Assembly: GCF_017980685.1 (NCBI RefSeq)
Contig: NZ_JACXXO010000002.1
Coordinates: 186,001-250,000 of the forward strand
Direction of reading: 5' to 3'
Origin: Pseudomonas iridis
Lineage (GTDB): Bacteria > Pseudomonadota > Gammaproteobacteria > Pseudomonadales > Pseudomonadaceae
DNA: 64,000 bases
In this document: one piece after another, positions 25,763-34,359 of the stretch
Numbering within the stretch: position 1 is the first letter of the stretch
Layout: the number at the start of each line of letters is the position of its first letter
The notes under the pieces: generated by a model
Database searches by the model: none
Told to the model about the DNA's origin: nothing
What the model saw: only the letters and a program-made list of their open reading frames with translations
Made by a program: the position numbers and the translations under genes

Positions 25763-25850
25763 GTGGGAGCTCGCTTGTCAGCGATGGCGTCTGAACATTC
25801 AACAGAGTTGTTGGCTGTCAGATTGCTATCGCTGGCAAGCCAACTCCCAC
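25763..25850. repeat. REP doublet variant between gpmI and envC
   Basis: GTGGGAGCTCGCTTGTCAGCGAT and ATCGCTGGCAAGCCAACTCCCAC form an imperfect inverted pair. It is a different sequence class from the GAGCGAGCCTGCTCGCG doublets. Confidence 0.8.
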
Positions 25851-25879
25851 AGGGTTGAGCGGTGTTTTGAGACCGCGGA

Positions 25880-27409
25880 TTAAACCAGAATCGAAGTCCC
25901 GGTCATTTCCAACGGTTTTTCCAGGCCCAGCAACTTGAGCATGGTCGGTGCCACATCCGCCAGCACGCCGCCTTCACGGACCTTGAGGTCACGCTTGCCG
26001 ACGTAAATGAACGGCACCGGCTCGGTGGTGTGTGCGGTGTGCGCCTGGTGAGTTTCTTCATCGGCCATTTTTTCGACGTTGCCGTGGTCAGCGGTGATCA
26101 GCGCTTCGCCGCCCACCTTGTCCAGTGCTTCGACGATGCGCCCGACGCAGGTGTCCAGGCATTCAACCGCTTTCACTGCCGCTTCGAACACGCCGCTGTG
26201 GCCGACCATGTCGCCGTTGGCGTAGTTGACCACGATCACGTCGTAGCGCTGGTTTTCGATGGCGTCGACAATACGGTCGGTCACTTCCGGCGCGCTCATT
26301 TCCGGCTGCAAGTCGTAAGTGGCGACTTTCGGCGACGGGATCAGGATGCGTTCTTCGCCAGGGAACGGTTCTTCCCGGCCGCCGGAAAAGAAGAACGTCA
26401 CGTGGGCGTATTTCTCGGTTTCAGCGATGCGCAGCTGGGTTTTGCCGTTTTTTGCCAGATAGTCGCCCAGCACATTTTCCAGGCTGCCCGCCGCGAACGC
26501 CGACGGTGCAGGAATGCTCGCGGCGTACTGGGTCAGCATGACGAAACCGGCCAGTTTTGGCTGACGCGCGCGCTCGAAGTCCTTGAAATCGTCTTCGACG
26601 AATACGCGGGTCAGCTCGCGGGCGCGGTCGGCGCGGAAGTTCATGAACACCACGGCGTCACCGTCTTCGACTTTGACCGGCTCACCGATGGTGGTGGCTT
26701 TGACGAATTCGTCGCTCTCGCCACGGGCGTATGCCGCTTCCAGCGCTTGCTGGGCGGTGGCAGCGTTGAATTCGCCGTTGCCGTCGACGATCAGGTTGTA
26801 CGCCTGGGCCACGCGATCCCAGCGGTTGTCACGGTCCATGGCGAAGTAGCGGCCGACGATGCTGGCGATGCGGCCCTTGCCGAGTGCCTGGAACGTCGCA
26901 TCGAGCAGTTCGATCGACGAAGCAGCGCTTTTGGGCGGCGTGTCGCGGCCGTCGAGGAAAGCGTGCAGATAGATTTTTTCGGCGCCGCGCTTGAAGGCCA
27001 GTTCGGCCATGGCGATCAGGTGATCCTGATGACTGTGCACGCCGCCATCCGACAGCAGGCCCATGAAGTGCACGGCTTTGCCGGCAGCCACGGCTTTATC
27101 CACAGCGGCGCAGATGGTCGGGTTCTCGAAGAACTCGCCGTCGCGGATCGATTTGGTCACGCGGGTGAAGTCCTGATACACCACGCGACCGGCGCCGAGG
27201 TTCATGTGGCCGACTTCGGAGTTGCCCATCTGGCCGTCCGGCAGACCGACGTCCATGCCGCTGCCCGAGATCAAGCCGTTCGGCTGGTTGGCCGTCAGGC
27301 GATCCAGCACAGGCTTCTTCGCCGCAAAAACGGCATTGGATTCGGGGCTGTCGCTGTGACCGAAGCCGTCGAGAATGATCAGGACCAAAGGTTTAGGCGT
27401 GGTAGTCAT
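25880..27409 (-). CDS. gpmI: 2,3-bisphosphoglycerate-independent phosphoglycerate mutase
   Basis: A 509-residue cytosolic Mn-dependent glycolytic enzyme interconverting 3- and 2-phosphoglycerate. [21 protein letters not shown] carries the first metal ligand. The phosphorylated Ser is in [23 protein letters not shown] near residue 65. [14 protein letters not shown] and [13 protein letters not shown] carry C-terminal ligands. The ATG at 27409 gives the common start; an in-frame GTG three codons upstream is possible. It is transcribed toward envC but separated by a REP element. Confidence 0.97.
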   Translation of the reverse strand: MTTTPKPLVLIILDGFGHSDSPESNAVFAAKKPVLDRLTANQPNGLISGSGMDVGLPDGQMGNSEVGHMNLGAGRVVYQDFTRVTKSIRDGEFFENPTICAAVDKAVAAGKAVHFMGLLSDGGVHSHQDHLIAMAELAFKRGAEKIYLHAFLDGRDTPPKSAASSIELLDATFQALGKGRIASIVGRYFAMDRDNRWDRVAQAYNLIVDGNGEFNAATAQQALEAAYARGESDEFVKATTIGEPVKVEDGDAVVFMNFRADRARELTRVFVEDDFKDFERARQPKLAGFVMLTQYAASIPAPSAFAAGSLENVLGDYLAKNGKTQLRIAETEKYAHVTFFFSGGREEPFPGEERILIPSPKVATYDLQPEMSAPEVTDRIVDAIENQRYDVIVVNYANGDMVGHSGVFEAAVKAVECLDTCVGRIVEALDKVGGEALITADHGNVEKMADEETHQAHTAHTTEPVPFIYVGKRDLKVREGGVLADVAPTMLKLLGLEKPLEMTGTSILV

Positions 27410-27501
27410 GGAATCCACTCGTGGCTAATAAAGAAGAGGGCGATGGAAAAGGGAGTTGGAGTTTAAAGCGAAGTTCCGACCGCGTCACCGCCGGACGGGG
27501 T

Positions 27502-27529
27502 TTGGCCCACCATAGTGGCTGTGTATACT
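27502..27529 (+). promoter_or_regulatory. Possible sigma70 promoter for rhodanese-grxC-secB
   Basis: TATACT at 27524-27529 is a good -10, with TTGGCC as a weak -35 at 16-bp spacing. It lies about 35 bp before the rhodanese start. Confidence 0.45.
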
Positions 27530-27562
27530 GGCCGACATTTTAACGCCCTGGAACCTCCTTCG

Positions 27563-27976
27563 ATGGTTGCTCACCTGATTGAATTTGCCACTAACCACTA
27601 CATTCTTGTCGGTATCTTCGTCGTACTGCTGGCTCTGCTGCTGGCGCACACGATGCAGGGCGGCGGTAAAAGCCTGAGCACCGGTGAGCTGACCGCACTG
27701 GTCAACAAAGACGCGGGCGTGGTGGTAGACATTCGCACAGCCAAGGATTTCGCTGCCGGCCACATTGTTGGCGCGGTGAATATTCCTCAGGACAAATTGG
27801 CCGCACGCGTCGCCGAGCTGGAAAAACACAAGGCCAAGACCATCATTCTGGTCGATGCCCTGGGCCAGACCGCTGGCACTCATGCCCGCGAACTGATGAA
27901 ATCCGGCTTCACCGCCGCCAAGCTGTCCGGCGGGATCTCCAGCTGGAAAGGCGACAACCTGCCGTTGGTGAAGTGA
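27563..27976 (+). CDS. Membrane-anchored rhodanese-like protein (YibN type)
   Basis: A 137-residue protein with one N-terminal transmembrane helix at about residues 14-31 (ILVGIFVVLLALLLAH) and a cytosolic rhodanese domain: VVVDIRTAKDFAAGHIVGAVNIP is the canonical CH2A/strand region. The catalytic-Cys position holds a loop reading VDALGQTAGTHA without Cys, so sulfurtransferase activity is unlikely and a binding or scaffold role is more probable. The order rhodanese-grxC-secB is conserved in proteobacteria. The ATG at 27563 puts the helix at the N-terminus. Confidence 0.87.
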   Translation: MVAHLIEFATNHYILVGIFVVLLALLLAHTMQGGGKSLSTGELTALVNKDAGVVVDIRTAKDFAAGHIVGAVNIPQDKLAARVAELEKHKAKTIILVDALGQTAGTHARELMKSGFTAAKLSGGISSWKGDNLPLVK

Positions 27977-27977
27977 C

Positions 27978-28232
27978 ATGAGCGAAGTCATCGTCTACTC
28001 CAGCGATTACTGCCCTTACTGCTCGCGAGCCAAGTACCTGCTCGAGAACAAAGGCGTGGCCTTCAAAGAGATCAAGGTCGATGGCAAGCCGCAGGTGCGT
28101 GCCGAAATGGCCCAGAAAGCCGGACGCACGTCCGTGCCGCAGATCTGGATCGGCAGCAAGCACGTCGGCGGCTGTGACGATTTATTCGCCCTGGAGCGCG
28201 CCGGCAAGCTCGACGCGCTGCTCAAGGCCTGA
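27978..28232 (+). CDS. grxC: Glutaredoxin 3
   Basis: An 84-residue thioredoxin-fold protein with the dithiol active site CPYC at residues 11-14 (YSSDYCPYCSRAKYLLENKG). The cis-Pro loop TSVPQIWIGSKHVGGCDDL contacts glutathione. It reduces protein disulfides and mixed disulfides in the cytosol. It begins two bases after the rhodanese stop, so the two are cotranscribed. Confidence 0.97.
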   Translation: MSEVIVYSSDYCPYCSRAKYLLENKGVAFKEIKVDGKPQVRAEMAQKAGRTSVPQIWIGSKHVGGCDDLFALERAGKLDALLKA

Positions 28233-28289
28233 ACGGCTGCACCCACGTACAGCACTCCCTAAAAGACCCAAGATCAGAAAGGATCTGAG

Positions 28290-28775
28290 ATGACTGACCA
28301 ACAGAACACTGCAGCCAGCGAAGAAGAAACCGCACCGCAATTCTCCTTGCAGCGCATCTACGTACGCGACTTGTCCTTCGAAGCCCCGAAAAGCCCGGCG
28401 ATCTTTCGCCAGCAGTGGGACCCGGCGGTCGGTCTGGATCTGAACACTCGTCAGAAAGAACTGGAAGGCGATTTCTACGAAGTCGTGCTGACCCTGTCTG
28501 TCACCGTGAAAAACGGTGAAGAAGTAGCCTTCATCGCTGAAGTGCAACAGGCCGGTATCTTCCTGATCAAGAACCTGGACGCGGCTTCGATGAGCCACAC
28601 CCTGGGTGCGTTCTGCCCGAACATCCTGTTCCCGTACGCTCGCGAGACCCTGGACAGCCTGGTAACCCGCGGTTCGTTCCCGGCGCTGATGCTGGCTCCG
28701 GTGAACTTCGATGCCCTGTACGCGCAAGAGCTGCAGCGCATGCAGGAAAGCGGCGAGACGCCAACCGTTCAATAA
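28290..28775 (+). CDS. secB: Protein-export chaperone SecB
   Basis: A 161-residue cytosolic chaperone that keeps preproteins unfolded and hands them to Sec[23 protein letters not shown] is the conserved start of the SecB fold, and [40 protein letters not shown] is the family core near the C-terminus. A ribosome binding site AAAGGATCTGAG precedes the ATG. It is third in rhodanese-grxC-secB and is followed by a REP doublet. Confidence 0.98.
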   Translation: MTDQQNTAASEEETAPQFSLQRIYVRDLSFEAPKSPAIFRQQWDPAVGLDLNTRQKELEGDFYEVVLTLSVTVKNGEEVAFIAEVQQAGIFLIKNLDAASMSHTLGAFCPNILFPYARETLDSLVTRGSFPALMLAPVNFDALYAQELQRMQESGETPTVQ

Positions 28776-28796
28776 GACGGTTCAGCAACACCCCAT

Positions 28797-28883
28797 GTGG
28801 GAGCGAGCCTGCTCGCGATAGCGGTCTGTCAGAGACATCAATGTTGACTGACACGCCGTAATCGCGAGCAGGCTCGCTCCCAC
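28797..28883. repeat. REP doublet after secB
   Basis: Inverted GTGGGAGCGAGCCTGCTCGCG copies about 87 bp in total, between the convergent secB and trmL genes. Confidence 0.9.
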
Positions 28884-28898
28884 ATTTGTTTTGCAGTG

Positions 28899-29354
28899 TT
28901 ACTTGAAGTCGTTCTGCCGCCACGCCTCATACACGGCCACCGCCACGGTGTTGGACAGGTTCAGGCTGCGGCAGCCTTCACGCATCGGCAGGCGCAGGCG
29001 CTGTTCGGCCGGCAGGGCGTCGAGCACTTCTGGTGGCAGGCCTCGGCTTTCCGGGCCGAAGATGAACGCATCGCCCGGCACGAACGCAGCATCATGAAAC
29101 GGCCGCGAACCCTTGGTGGTGAACGCGAACAGGCGTGGATTGCCTAAGCTTTCCAGGCAACTGGCGAGGTCGGCGTGGCGTTGCAGCGTGGCGTATTCGT
29201 GGTAGTCCAGACCGGCCCGCCGCAGGCGCTTATCGTCCATCTCGAAGCCCAGCGGTTCGATCAAATGCAGGTGGCAGCCGCTGTTGGCGCACAGCCTGAT
29301 AACGTTGCCGGTATTCGGTGGAATTTCTGGTTGAAAAAGGATGACGTGAAACAT
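28899..29354 (-). CDS. trmL: tRNA (cytidine/uridine(34)-2'-O)-methyltransferase
   Basis: A 151-residue SPOUT-class enzyme that 2'-O-methylates the wobble base of leucine tRNAs. FHVILFQPEIPPNTGNVIRLCANSGCHLHLIEPLGFEM is the canonical start. The trefoil-knot motifs FIFGPESRGLP and LRLPMREGCRSLNLSNTVAVAVYE bind SAM. The ATG is part of a CATG that also supplies the start codon of the divergent gene. Its ribosome binding site is CGGAG, 6 bp upstream. Confidence 0.95.
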   Translation of the reverse strand: MFHVILFQPEIPPNTGNVIRLCANSGCHLHLIEPLGFEMDDKRLRRAGLDYHEYATLQRHADLASCLESLGNPRLFAFTTKGSRPFHDAAFVPGDAFIFGPESRGLPPEVLDALPAEQRLRLPMREGCRSLNLSNTVAVAVYEAWRQNDFK

Positions 29355-29793
29355 GCACGGCTCCGAAGGTAAAGATGACGCGCATTCTACGCCGCTAGCG
29401 GACTCGCGTTCGAAACTATTCCCGCGGGTGATCGGTTCGTTGGCGATTGTCGGTTTGATGATCGGTTTGATGATTGGCCGCCTGACCACGCCAGATCCGA
29501 GCGTATTGCAGCAGGTCGAAGTGACTGAAAGCGGGTTGGTGTTGTGGTTCAACAACGAACCGAAACTGCACGGCGAGATCATCGACGGCACGGTGGCGCT
29601 GTTGTTTCAGGCTGATGGACGGGCGCAGAAAGGCCAGCTCAAGCTCAATGGCAAAGATGTGAATTGGCGTACGCGAATGAGTGATGGCGGGTTGTTGCTG
29701 ACGGTGCTGGCGGCGCGGCCGCTGCAGGGAGATTGGGCCGGCAGCGAAGTCGATGACCGCTGGCGGCTGGAGATTCACCTGCAAGAGCAATAA
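29353..29793 (+). CDS. Unknown protein with one membrane helix
   Basis: A 146-residue protein: short hydrophilic N-terminus, one hydrophobic helix at about residues 27-43 (VIGSLAIVGLMIGLMIG), then a probably periplasmic beta-rich domain of about 100 residues (VEVTESGLVLWFNNEPKLHGEI, QADGRAQKGQLKLNGKDVNWR). The family is not recognised. The assumed ATG shares the CATG tetranucleotide with the trmL ATG on the other strand. An AAGGA sequence lies about 10 bp upstream. A later GTG/TTG start just before the helix is possible. Confidence 0.65.
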   Translation: MHGSEGKDDAHSTPLADSRSKLFPRVIGSLAIVGLMIGLMIGRLTTPDPSVLQQVEVTESGLVLWFNNEPKLHGEIIDGTVALLFQADGRAQKGQLKLNGKDVNWRTRMSDGGLLLTVLAARPLQGDWAGSEVDDRWRLEIHLQEQ

Positions 29794-30025
29794 AAGCGGG
29801 AATCCCTGACCTGCCTGTATCAGGGTTCCCAAAACGGGGTGGACTTTCGCTTGAGCGAAACGCCCGGTGTAAAGAGGGAACCCCCGGCCTGCCTGTACCA
29901 AGGATCCCAAAAGGGTGAGCTCGTCGCATTGCGGTGCGAGCCCGATGTAAAGAGGGGAATCCCCGGCCTGCCTGTACCAAGGTCCCCGAAACGGGTGGTG
30001 AAACGAATCACCTGTAAGAGTTATT
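29793..30025. repeat. Three tandem copies of a 78-bp repeat
   Basis: The motif AAAGxGGGAAxCCCxGxCCTGCCTGTA starts at 29793, 29871 and 29949, an exact 78-bp period. Each copy continues with CCAAGG..CCCAAAACGGGTG-like sequence and a variable hairpin (for example TTTCGCTTGAGCGAAA in copy 1 and GCTCG...CGAGC in copy 2). The period is a multiple of three, so overlapping frames repeat too. No ribosome binding site or family supports a protein. Confidence 0.8.
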
Positions 30026-30079
30026 GCAGGAGGTGTGCCAGGTTTTAATTTTTTGAAACAAAAGATGCTGTCGGAAACG

Positions 30080-30112
30080 CGAAAGCCCCAGATTACGGGG
30101 CTTTCGTGTTTT
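30080..30112 (+). terminator. Rho-independent terminator
   Basis: CGAAAGCCCC and GGGGCTTTCG form a stem with loop AGATTAC, followed by TGTTTTC. It could end transcription from the plus-strand gene at 29353. Confidence 0.7.
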
Positions 30113-30212
30113 CGAAGTTGAAGTTTTGCAGTGGTTTTGATTTGGCTAGTCAACCGCCGGATATGCTCGATTGCGGGTCAAAGTGCCTTACGGTGGTGCA
30201 CAAGTTGAATTG

Positions 30213-30355
30213 CCCTCCCCTCTCCCGGAGGGAGAGGGGACTGACCGAGGGCGTGTCTAAAGAGACACGCCGACCTGAATGTCCTAGTCGAACTCACATT
30301 TGGAAGCGACATGAATCGGCTCCCTCTCCCTCGGGAGAGGGCTGGGGTGAGGGGG
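30213..30355. repeat. Terminal-inverted-repeat intergenic element, copy A
   Basis: The ends CCCTCCCCTCTCCCGGAGGG and CCCTCTCCCTCGGGAGAGGG...GGTGAGGG mirror each other, with GGACTGACCGAG and ATCGGCTCCC just inside. Related elements are at 34360, 39851 and 50363. Confidence 0.8.
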
Positions 30356-30397
30356 AGAGATTTTGAGTACACATACGGCCTCAAGCGAACGAGGTTT

Positions 30398-31834
30398 TTA
30401 CCCCTCATCCCCCTCATCATCATCCCCGCCATCAACCTTCATCCCCAATTCCTTGATCTTGCGCGTCAGGGTATTTCGCCCCCAACCCAGCAAGACCGCG
30501 GCATCACGACGACGCCCGGCGGTGTGCTTCAGAGCCGTCTCTATCATGATCCGCTCAAACGCCGGTACCGCGCTGTCGAGCAGGTTCGACTGGCCACGCG
30601 CCAACGCCTGATCGGCCCACTGGCGCAGTGCTTGCTCCCAGTTGGTCACTGGCGCCGAATCCTGCGGCAGGTTGAGCAACTCTGGCGGCAAGTCGCTGAT
30701 GTGCACTTCGCGCCCGGACGCCATGACCGTGATCCAGCGGCAGGTGTTCTCCAGCTGGCGCACGTTGCCGCCCCACGGCAGGTTCTTCAGATATTCCTCA
30801 GTCTCGCTTTTCAGCAACTTCGGCTCCACGGCCAGTTCCTGCGCAGCGCGGCTGAGGAAGTGCCGGGCCAGCGTCGGGATGTCTTCGCGACGATCCGACA
30901 GGCGAGGAATGTGGATACGGATCACGTTGAGGCGGTGGAACAAGTCCTCACGGAATTTCCCGGCGTGCACCAGGGTTTCCAGATTCTGGTGAGTCGCGGC
31001 GATGATCCGCACGTCAACCTTGACCGGCACATGGCCGCCAACGCGATAGAACTCGCCATCGGCAAGAACCCGTAGCAAACGGGTTTGAGTATCGGCTGGC
31101 ATGTCGCCGATTTCATCGAGGAACAGCGTGCCGCCATCGGCCTGTTCGAAGCGCCCGCGACGCAGGTTGGCCGCGCCGGTGAACGCGCCTTTCTCGTGGC
31201 CGAACAGCTCGGACTCCATCAGGTCCTTGGGGATCGCCGCCATATTCAGCGCGATGAACGGCGAGGCCGCACGCGGGCTGTGACGGTGCAGAGCGTGGGC
31301 CACCAGTTCTTTACCGGTACCGGATTCGCCGTTGATCAGCACGGTGATGTTGGAATGACTCAAACGGCCGATGGCACGAAACACTTCCTGCATCGCCGGC
31401 GCTTCGCCGATGATTTCAGGCGTGCGGGTCAGTGCTGGCACGACCTGCAGGCCTTGCTGTTCTTGCGCATGCTGATTGGCGCGCTTGACCAGCGACACCG
31501 CCTCATCAACGTCGAACGGCTTTGGCAGGTACTCGAACGCACCGCCCTGATAGGAGGCGACAGCGCTGTCCAGATCGGAGTGAGCGGTCATGATGATGAC
31601 CGGCAGCCGTGGGTGCTGCTCACGAATCCGCGCCAACAGGTCCAGGCCGCTGGCGCCCGGCATGCGGATGTCGGAGATGATCACGTCCGGCTGTTGACGG
31701 GCCAGGCGACTCATCACGCCATCGGCGCTATCGAAGCTCTGGGTGGTCATGCCTTCTTGCTGCAGGGCTTTTTCCAGAACCCAACGGATAGAACGGTCGT
31801 CATCGACGATCCACACGGTTTCACTACGGCTCAT
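30398..31834 (-). CDS. ntrC: Nitrogen regulation response regulator NtrC
   Basis: A 478-residue sigma54 activator. The receiver domain (about 1-120) has the phospho-acceptor Asp in [10 protein letters not shown]. The AAA+ domain (about 140-370) has Walker A GESGTGKE, the sigma54-contact loop GAFTGA, Walker [12 protein letters not shown] and the GNVRQLEN region. A Fis-type helix-turn-helix ends the protein ([23 protein letters not shown]). It is phosphorylated by NtrB under nitrogen limitation. Its start overlaps the ntrB stop by 4 bp (ATGA). Confidence 0.98.
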   Translation of the reverse strand: MSRSETVWIVDDDRSIRWVLEKALQQEGMTTQSFDSADGVMSRLARQQPDVIISDIRMPGASGLDLLARIREQHPRLPVIIMTAHSDLDSAVASYQGGAFEYLPKPFDVDEAVSLVKRANQHAQEQQGLQVVPALTRTPEIIGEAPAMQEVFRAIGRLSHSNITVLINGESGTGKELVAHALHRHSPRAASPFIALNMAAIPKDLMESELFGHEKGAFTGAANLRRGRFEQADGGTLFLDEIGDMPADTQTRLLRVLADGEFYRVGGHVPVKVDVRIIAATHQNLETLVHAGKFREDLFHRLNVIRIHIPRLSDRREDIPTLARHFLSRAAQELAVEPKLLKSETEEYLKNLPWGGNVRQLENTCRWITVMASGREVHISDLPPELLNLPQDSAPVTNWEQALRQWADQALARGQSNLLDSAVPAFERIMIETALKHTAGRRRDAAVLLGWGRNTLTRKIKELGMKVDGGDDDEGDEG

Positions 31835-32916
31835 GTCGATGTGGCTCCTTGTTCCAGTGGCAGAAAGATCGAGAACGTGGTGTGGCCTGGATGGCTGTCA
31901 CATTCGATCAGGCCCTGGTGCTGGCTGATGATGTTCTGGGTGATGGCCAGGCCCAGCCCGGTACCGTCCGGGCGGCCGCTGACCATGGGAAAGAAAATGG
32001 TTTCCTGCAGTTCCGCCGGAATGCCCGGGCCGTTGTCGATGATCTCGATCTTGGTCACCAGACGATGGCGGACGTGGCCGATGGTGAACTGGCGCATGGT
32101 CCGGGTACGCAAGCTGATGCGGCCCAGACGCAGCTCGTTCTGGCTGCTGATCGCCTGCATCGCATTGCGCACGATGTTCAGCACGGCCTGAATCATTTGC
32201 TCGCGGTCGATCAACACGTCGGGAATGCTCGGGTCGTAATCGCGCACCAAGGTGATGCAGCCCTGGCTCTCCGCTTCGACCAGATGGCAGACGCGCTCGA
32301 GCACCTCGTGAACGTTGCACATGGCCAACGACGGCAGTTTGTTCGAACCCAGCATGCGGTCGACCAGATTGCGCAGGCGATCGGCCTCTTCAATGATCAC
32401 GTTGGTGTAATCGCGCAGGCTTTCTTCCGGCAGCTCGCGGGCCAGCAATTGCGCAGCGCCACGGATGCCGCCGAGCGGGTTCTTGATCTCGTGGGCGAGG
32501 CCGCGCACCAGCATCTTGCTGGTTTCCTGCTTCGACAGCTGCGCCTCTTCCTTGGTGATCCGCAGCAGGCGATCACGCGGGTGGACTTCCAGCAGGAGCA
32601 GGGTCGCGCCGTTGTTGAGGATCGGCGTCACCGCGTAATCCACCGTCAGGGTCTGACCGGTGAGGGCGGTGAGCATGGCTTCGCGCTTGGTGAACGGGTG
32701 CGCCTGTTCCACGGCCTGGCGCAACGAATTGAGCGCCTCGGCGGACTCGGTGAACAGCTCACTGATGAACTGCCCATGGCTGCGCTGACCGCTGATGGCC
32801 AGCAGCATCTCCGCTGCCGGGTTCATGTACTCGAGGCGCAATTCGGCATCGAGCAAGATGGTGGCGGTGGTCAGGTTATCGAGCAGCAAGCGTGGGATTG
32901 CGTCGCTAATAGTCAT
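31831..32916 (-). CDS. ntrB: Nitrogen regulation sensor histidine kinase NtrB
   Basis: A 361-residue cytosolic kinase/phosphatase with an N-terminal PAS domain (LLDAELRLEYMNPAAEMLLAISGQ), the phospho-acceptor His in GLAHEIKNPLGGIRGAAQLL, the N-box VLNIVRNAMQAI and a G-box region DNGPGIPAELQETIFFPMVSGRPDGTGLGLAI. It lacks membrane segments, as expected for a PII-responsive kinase. The ATG at 32916 gives the standard start. A sigma54-like promoter (32974-32989) and an NtrC-type site (33115-33133) lie upstream, which fits autoregulation. Confidence 0.97.
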   Translation of the reverse strand: MTISDAIPRLLLDNLTTATILLDAELRLEYMNPAAEMLLAISGQRSHGQFISELFTESAEALNSLRQAVEQAHPFTKREAMLTALTGQTLTVDYAVTPILNNGATLLLLEVHPRDRLLRITKEEAQLSKQETSKMLVRGLAHEIKNPLGGIRGAAQLLARELPEESLRDYTNVIIEEADRLRNLVDRMLGSNKLPSLAMCNVHEVLERVCHLVEAESQGCITLVRDYDPSIPDVLIDREQMIQAVLNIVRNAMQAISSQNELRLGRISLRTRTMRQFTIGHVRHRLVTKIEIIDNGPGIPAELQETIFFPMVSGRPDGTGLGLAITQNIISQHQGLIECDSHPGHTTFSIFLPLEQGATST

Positions 32917-32973
32917 CAAGGCCTCTTTTGGGGGCGGAGCGTGCGCAAGAAACAAGCGTGTTTAGATAGAAAA

Positions 32974-32989
32974 TGCAAAAACCAAACCA
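32974..32989 (-). promoter_or_regulatory. Sigma54-type promoter of ntrBC
   Basis: On the minus strand TGGTTTGGTTTTTGCA has GG and TTGCA at the correct -24/-12 spacing. It would start transcription about 45 nt before the ntrB ATG. Confidence 0.5.
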
Positions 32990-33114
32990 AGGCTCCGAAA
33001 AGAAGCGTTCAACCCCTGAAACGGGCGTTTGACGCTCGTTTGCGTGGCGTTATGCCAGCCGGAACGGGAAGTTTCGAACCAAAATGGGATGGAATGTGAG
33101 TACGGTGCAGCCTA

Positions 33115-33133
33115 TTGCACCAATATAGTGCGC
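33115..33133 (-). promoter_or_regulatory. NtrC-type operator upstream of ntrBC
   Basis: TTGCACCAATATAGTGCG is a near-palindrome matching the NtrC consensus TGCACCA-N3-TGGTGCA. Its complement CGCACTATATTGGTGCAA closely resembles one of the classic enteric glnA NtrC sites, as I recall it. It lies about 125 bp upstream of the sigma54-like element, a normal enhancer distance. Confidence 0.75.
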
Positions 33134-33147
33134 AAAGCTGAATGGCG

Positions 33148-33768
33148 TTAGAAAAAACGCAGGAAGGGATTTTTAGGCTCTTCGGGTTTGTCTTTCAGCG
33201 GACACTCGGGGCGCACGCCGTAGTCCTCAGTAACGCAGGGCTTGACCTGGCGCTTTTGCGCAAGCGAGATGCGCAGCATGTGGAAGGGCTGGTTGGCGGT
33301 GCGCTCGACGGTGCGGCCCTGCGCATCAAGAATTTCTACCGAGAGGCTATGGCTGCCACGGTCGATATTGCTCAGCGGAAAAACCGGGCTGACGCCGGGT
33401 TCGCCGGTGGCTTTGCCGTCCAGCAGCAAGCGATACAGATGGCCCTTTTGCAAGCCGGGCTCGCTGGTGACGCTGACGATCAGCTCACCGGCACTGCTGC
33501 GAATGGTCGCGTCGGGCTCGGGCACCAGAACGCGCAGCATGTCGTAATGGAACGGTGGTTGTTCCGGCGATTTTTTCGCGGTGGTCATCGGCACAGCCGT
33601 GGGGGTAGCCGGCATGCGATTACTGGTGGCCAGCGGCACCCGCTTGGCGTTGCCGCGTGGCTGATCGGTGTAGACACGATTGCCCTGCGCATCGATATAA
33701 GTGAACACCTCGGCCGAGGCGTGCAGCGCTGTCATGGCCAGCGCGGCGATCAGCCATGCGCGGATCAT
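33148..33768 (-). CDS. DUF4124-containing exported protein (second of pair)
   Basis: A 206-residue protein with a signal peptide (cleavage after ASA near residue 19) and an N-terminal DUF4124 module: EVFTYIDAQGNRVYTDQPRGNAKRV. The C-terminal part holds a beta-rich segment (LYRLLLDGKATGEPGVSPVFPLSNIDRGSHSLSVEILDAQGR) resembling an Ig-like fold, then a basic tail. The role is unknown. It follows another DUF4124 gene with an ATGA overlap, so the pair is cotranscribed between glnA and ntrB. Confidence 0.85.
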   Translation of the reverse strand: MIRAWLIAALAMTALHASAEVFTYIDAQGNRVYTDQPRGNAKRVPLATSNRMPATPTAVPMTTAKKSPEQPPFHYDMLRVLVPEPDATIRSSAGELIVSVTSEPGLQKGHLYRLLLDGKATGEPGVSPVFPLSNIDRGSHSLSVEILDAQGRTVERTANQPFHMLRISLAQKRQVKPCVTEDYGVRPECPLKDKPEEPKNPFLRFF

Positions 33769-34277
33769 GGCTTGTGCACCCGTTGCACGGTGAAAACTAC
33801 TGGCGGGCTCTGCTGGACGATCGTTTCGCCGTCGATCACCTGCACGGCCAGACGATGTTTGCCGCGATCGACATTCACCAGTTGCAGGATTGGCACGTTG
33901 CTCGGCTGCCCGTAAGGCTCGTCGTCCAACACCAGTCTTAATTGATGCGGCGGTTGCAGGCGCGGCTTGATCAGCACATTGACAGTGAAGGTGCCGTTGT
34001 TGACGCGTAGGGCTTCTTCAGTGGGCAGGCCGGCCAGTTCCAGCACCTGATAAGCGTTGCGCTCAGGCTGGCGATTGTCCGTCTCGACCGCTGGCGGCGT
34101 GCTCGGCGATTGCGATTCGACACGGTTGAGCGGCGGCAACTCCACCGGCTGCGCGTCGACGCCGTCCGGCGAATGATCGCTGTAAACCGTGTGGCCGTTG
34201 GCGTCGGTGTATTTGTAGATCTGCGCGTGGGCGGGCAGAGCGAACAACAGGAGAAGGTAGAGATAGGTGCGACTCAT
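33765..34277 (-). CDS. DUF4124-containing exported protein (first of pair)
   Basis: A 170-residue protein with a signal peptide (MSRTYLYLLLLFALPAHA) followed by QIYKYTDANGHTVYSDHSPDG, the DUF4124 signature YxYxDxxGxxxYSD. The C-terminal part (LRLVLDDEPYGQPSNVPILQLVNVDRGKHRLAVQVIDGE) is alignable with the same region of the next gene, showing that the two are paralogues. The ATG at 34277 was chosen to begin at the signal peptide. No ligand or partner can be named. Confidence 0.85.
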   Translation of the reverse strand: MSRTYLYLLLLFALPAHAQIYKYTDANGHTVYSDHSPDGVDAQPVELPPLNRVESQSPSTPPAVETDNRQPERNAYQVLELAGLPTEEALRVNNGTFTVNVLIKPRLQPPHQLRLVLDDEPYGQPSNVPILQLVNVDRGKHRLAVQVIDGETIVQQSPPVVFTVQRVHKP

Positions 34278-34359
34278 GAAATCGACCGGATTGGAAACGA
34301 TGGGGTGCAGCATAGGCCAGTCCCGGCGGTTGGCCCAACTTGGTACATATCTGGTAATG

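Larger units (their letters stand above)
30026..30397. other. Gene-free region with terminator and inverted-repeat element
   Basis: No gene seen. A hairpin terminator is at 30080-30112 and a terminal-inverted-repeat element at 30213-30355. Together with the 78-bp repeats this makes a 600-bp repeat-rich gap between the convergent small gene and ntrC. Confidence 0.6.

Noticed and set aside
29793..30025. Possible CRISPR array
   Set aside because: Only three units, the conserved part is longer than a CRISPR repeat, the intervening parts are degenerate copies, and no cas genes are present.
29416..30153. Minus-strand frame encoding a repeated QAGRGFPLYTG-like peptide through the 78-bp repeats
   Set aside because: The repetition follows from a DNA repeat whose period is a multiple of three. 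The frame also runs antisense through the small plus-strand gene and has no start signals, so it is reported as a repeat rather than a protein.
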